Shown here piece by piece: positions 7,036 to 9,134 of a DNA stretch of 9,134 bases. The position numbers and the translations under genes were made by a program. The notes beneath the pieces were generated by a model. The model was given only the letters and a program-made list of their open reading frames with translations, ran no database searches and was not told the DNA's origin. Position 1 is the first letter of the stretch. The number at the start of each line of letters is the position of its first letter. The stretch comes from CAZGQY01 sp964528035 (lineage in GTDB: Bacteria; Pseudomonadota; Gammaproteobacteria; Methylococcales; UBA1147), in the NCBI GenBank assembly GCA_964528035.1, contig CAZGQY010000164.1, forward strand, positions 1-9,134, in the 5' to 3' direction.

Positions 7036-7199
7036 TAATGCTAAATTTTAGATTGTGATTGCCGGTTGAGGAATATTTCTATTCACCGATAATCCTGAAA
7101 TCGATAATATAGAAATAACCATATTAATGCTTGATGATAGGCAAAGATCTAAATCATTACCTCTATGTAAACCGATGCTGATATTAACCACAGCTTCTA

Positions 7200-7328
7200 T
7201 TACAACTCGTAGTAATAAGCGAATGTAATAATTACAACGATAGTTGATGCCGCCGTGATTTGCAACAGTCCATTACAAGGATCATTAGCGAAGTCTTCTG
7301 ACGATTTCTTGGTTTTTTCCGTTTGCAA
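7200..7328 (-). CDS. Very doubtful 42-residue ORF with C-terminal hydrophobic tail
   Basis: A minus-strand frame opening at a TTG and ending in TAA encodes a polar N-terminal part (QTEKTKKSSEDFANDP) and a hydrophobic end (ITAASTIVVIITFAYYYEL), the layout of a tail-anchored peptide. The frame is open upstream to a stop at 7377-7379 without an ATG. No ribosome site is visible. It may be a gene remnant or chance. Confidence 0.12.
   Translation of the reverse strand: MQTEKTKKSSEDFANDPCNGLLQITAASTIVVIITFAYYYEL
7224..7236. promoter_or_regulatory. Operator-like palindrome TGTAATAATTACA
   Basis: A perfect dyad of two 6-base arms around one central base. The half-site ATTACAA recurs at 7199-7205 and 7272-7278 as well as within this site (7231-7237), all in the same orientation. 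The site is roughly 190-200 bases upstream of the GGDEF start. It is suggestive of a dimeric regulator, but AT-rich dyads arise by chance. Confidence 0.3.
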
Positions 7329-7336
7329 AATACTAT

Positions 7337-7360
7337 CAGGTAATACACAGAATTTACCTG
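7337..7360 (-). terminator. Weak hairpin after queF
   Basis: A perfect 7-base-pair inverted repeat (CAGGTAA / TTACCTG) with a 10-base loop lies 25 bases after the queF stop. On the minus strand it is followed by ATAGTATTTTG, an imperfect T-rich run, so it may be a weak terminator or 3' stabilising hairpin for queF. Confidence 0.4.
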
Positions 7361-7384
7361 TAAAAAAGCTATGATTCTATAGCA

Positions 7385-7744
7385 TCAGTCAGGATTGCGA
7401 TGCTCGACAACTACAGTGGTATAAATGCCTCCACGTACATTAAATTTGGCGCTGATTTTCATGTATTTGGGCTTGGAAACGCTAATTAGATCGTCGAGAA
7501 TGTTATTTGTAACCGCTTCATGGAAGGCGCCCTGGTCGCGATAAGACCACATATAAAGTTTTATCGATTTTAATTCGATGCACAATGCATTCGGAATATA
7601 TTCAATATTGATTGTTGCAAAATCCGGCTGCCCCGTCATTGGGCATAAGCAGGTAAATTCCGGAATGTTCATTTGTACGGTGAAGTCTCGTTCCGGTTTC
7701 GGGTTTGCAAAGGTTTCTAATGTTCTGCTTTTTTGTTTAGGCAT
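7385..7744 (-). CDS. queF: NADPH-dependent 7-cyano-7-deazaguanine reductase (preQ0 reductase), short form
   Basis: A 119-residue cytoplasmic enzyme that reduces the nitrile of preQ0 to the amine of preQ1 in queuosine biosynthesis, using two NADPH. Visible signatures are ETFANP at the N-terminus, FTCLCPMTGQPDF at 30-42 with the catalytic Cys34 (thioimide nucleophile) and Asp41, the family motif ELKSIKLY at 57-64, and FHE at 74-76 (preQ0-binding Glu). The length fits the unimodular YkvM-type QueF of the T-fold superfamily, not the bimodular E. coli type of about 280 residues. The frame stays open upstream to 8152, across the start of smc, but that part has no QueF character and the family begins with MP..SR.LETF, so the ATG at 7744 is chosen. 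There is no clear Shine-Dalgarno. It is divergent from smc and has no other queuosine genes beside it here. Confidence 0.96.
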   Translation of the reverse strand: MPKQKSRTLETFANPKPERDFTVQMNIPEFTCLCPMTGQPDFATINIEYIPNALCIELKSIKLYMWSYRDQGAFHEAVTNNILDDLISVSKPKYMKISAKFNVRGGIYTTVVVEHRNPD

Positions 7745-7885
7745 TTGATTACTGAATTTTCGATAGAATTTCGGGATGGTAATTAAAAATATTCTGATTG
7801 ATAATAACCCTTTTTCCAGATCCAGATGGCTTTTTATTTGCAGATAGCCGATTTGGAACGCTTTCCCACCGAACTCATATTCGAC
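7745..7885. promoter_or_regulatory. Divergent spacer between queF and smc
   Basis: This 141-base stretch should carry the start signals of both genes. Candidate boxes are weak: GATAAT on the plus strand at 7800-7805 for smc, and TTATCA then TACCAT 17 bases later on the minus strand for queF. The two overlap, so the genes might compete for polymerase. No operator is recognised. Confidence 0.35.
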
Positions 7886-9134
7886 ATGCGTTTGACTCAA
7901 ATTAAACTCTCTGGTTTCAAATCTTTTGTAGATCCGGTATCGATACCCGTTGAGGCCAATTTGGTCGGTATAGTCGGTCCCAACGGTTGTGGTAAATCCA
8001 ATATTATAGACGCGGTTCGCTGGGTAATGGGTGAAAGTTCTGCCAAGCATCTTCGTGGTGGAACAATGGCAGATGTTATCTTCGATGGTTCCTTGGCGCG
8101 CAAACCGGTGGGCATGGCTTCGGTTGAGCTGGTGTTTGACAACAGTTCGCAAGCAATTGGGGGTGAATACGCGGCTTATGATACGATCTTAGTAAGACGC
8201 CAGGTTAGCCGAGATGGACAATCCGTTTATTCGTTAAATGGATCCAAATGTAGACGCAAGGATATTACCGATATATTTTTAGGCACTGGTTTGGGTTCTC
8301 GAAGTTACGCAATAATTGAACAAGGAACTATATCCAGACTGATAGAAGCGAAGCCGGACGATCTCCGCACTTTAATAGAGGAGGCTGCTGGAATTTCAAA
8401 ATATAATGACCGACGAAGAGAGACAGAGCTTAGAATTCATCATACACGAGAAAATCTTGATCGGTTGACGGATTTGCGTAACGAAGTTGCCACTCAAATC
8501 AAACACTTGAAACGACAGGCAAACAAAGCCGAAAAATTTAAGCAACTCAAAGCCCGTGAAAGAATCTGCAAACAGGAGTTGCTGGCCATTCGTTGGCTAG
8601 CATTCAGCGAACAGATTTCAGAACACGAACAGTTGGCACAGTCGTATCAAAGTCAGTTTGCAAACTTGCATGAAGAACAACAAAGGCTTGAGCAGGATCT
8701 TAGTAATGCGCAAAATGCTCAAAATGCATCACAGCAAATTTTAAATACAACCCAAGGTGAGTTCTATGCAGCCGGTGCAGATATTGCCAGGGTAGAACAG
8801 AGTATAAAGCTTTCTCAGCAGATTCGGCAGGACGCAGAAGCAGAACTGCAACGGCTGAAGAAGAGTACTCAAACCGCTGTGAGCGAACTGGATCAGGATA
8901 AAATCCAGCTGCAGCAATTTCACAATGAAATAGATACGATCAATATAAATTTGATTAAAGCCCGCCAATTGGAAACTCTGGCCACTCGAAATCGGGTTAT
9001 CGCTGATCGCATTCGAAGCGATAAGCGATCAGCTTTGGACTCGGTTCGTATTGAACTGGTGGCAGAAAAGAAAAAAATAGAGGTGGAAAATAACCGAATT
9101 GCGCAATATAAGGAACAATCCAATCAATATCAAT
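7886..9134 (+). CDS. smc: Chromosome partition protein Smc, 5' part (runs off right edge)
   Basis: 416 codons are present and the frame is open at the right edge; full-length Smc is usually near 1150-1200 residues. The N-terminus MRLTQIKLSGFKSFVDP is typical of bacterial Smc, followed by Walker A GPNGCGKSN at 31-39, DAVRWVMGE at 42-50, the R-loop region KHLRGG at 54-59, and LGTGLGSRSYAIIEQGTISRL at 132-152 (Q-loop neighbourhood). From about 170 the protein becomes the long Glu/Gln/Lys-rich coiled coil leading to the hinge, which is outside the window. Smc, with ScpA and ScpB, forms the ATP-driven condensin ring that loads on DNA and helps chromosome segregation. The ATG at 7886 fits the family start. 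An in-frame ATG at 7826 would add 20 residues with no family support. No Shine-Dalgarno is evident. Confidence 0.97.
   Translation, partial: MRLTQIKLSGFKSFVDPVSIPVEANLVGIVGPNGCGKSNIIDAVRWVMGESSAKHLRGGTMADVIFDGSLARKPVGMASVELVFDNSSQAIGGEYAAYDTILVRRQVSRDGQSVYSLNGSKCRRKDITDIFLGTGLGSRSYAIIEQGTISRLIEAKPDDLRTLIEEAAGISKYNDRRRETELRIHHTRENLDRLTDLRNEVATQIKHLKRQANKAEKFKQLKARERICKQELLAIRWLAFSEQISEHEQLAQSYQSQFANLHEEQQRLEQDLSNAQNAQNASQQILNTTQGEFYAAGADIARVEQSIKLSQQIRQDAEAELQRLKKSTQTAVSELDQDKIQLQQFHNEIDTININLIKARQLETLATRNRVIADRIRSDKRSALDSVRIELVAEKKKIEVENNRIAQYKEQSNQYQ

Larger units (their letters stand above)
7036..7384. other. 349-base spacer between queF and the GGDEF gene
   Basis: No convincing gene is seen on either strand. 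It should carry the promoter of the GGDEF gene (minus strand), but I find no -35/-10 pair I would defend. It contains a 13-base palindrome with two extra half-sites (7199-7278), a hairpin after queF (7337-7360), and a short minus-strand open frame (7200-7328) described separately. Confidence 0.6.

Noticed and set aside
7036..7384. Possible CRISPR or small-RNA locus in the spacer because of repeated ATTACAA
   Set aside because: The repeats are seven bases at unequal spacing with no longer repeat unit, and no tRNA or known RNA fold was recognised.
7826..7885. Upstream in-frame ATG for smc adding 20 residues
   Set aside because: Bacterial Smc begins with MRL..IKLSGFKSF, which starts exactly at 7886. 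No better ribosome site supports the upstream ATG.
7745..8152. Minus-strand extension of the queF frame up to 8152, giving a 255-residue protein
   Set aside because: It runs antisense through the well-supported N-terminus of smc, and the extra residues show no family features. The QueF family start is at 7744.

Overview
The window looks like part of a gammaproteobacterial chromosome of moderate to low GC. The evidence is indirect: an Smc-type condensin gene, a queuosine-pathway reductase gene, a TonB-dependent outer-membrane receptor and a c-di-GMP signalling gene set. Genus cannot be told from the sequence. I see no tRNA, rRNA, CRISPR array or insertion sequence.

Layout. From 1 to about 7035 everything is on the minus strand. 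In transcription order (right to left) it holds: a four-module regulator with a HisKA-like segment, a receiver-like domain, PAS and GGDEF (5392-7035); a strong intrinsic terminator (5299-5322); a stand-alone CheY/DivK-like receiver (4881-5252); a doubtful 65-residue membrane ORF that overlaps the receiver stop by ATGA (4687-4884); a periplasmic substrate-binding protein of the ABC_sub_bind type with no ABC transporter beside it (3712-4680); a membrane hybrid histidine kinase (1558-3657); and the first 466 residues of a TonB-dependent receptor that runs off the left edge (1-1400). To the right of a 349-base spacer (7036-7384) lie two housekeeping genes: queF (minus strand, 7385-7744) and, divergent from it, the 5' part of smc (plus strand, 7886 to the right edge).

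How they may work together (inference). The block 1-7035 reads as one sensory module. An outer-membrane receptor captures or imports a ligand, the orphan binding protein presents it in the periplasm, the hybrid kinase converts this into phosphorylation, the small receiver shuttles phosphate, and the GGDEF protein turns the signal into c-di-GMP. The most unusual member is the GGDEF protein. It keeps a histidine-kinase H-box (H78) but has no ATPase domain, and its receiver domain has lost the phospho-accepting Asp and the conserved Lys. The receptor also carries a CxxCH motif of the c-type haem-binding form in its barrel region. smc and queF are ordinary core genes flanking the module.
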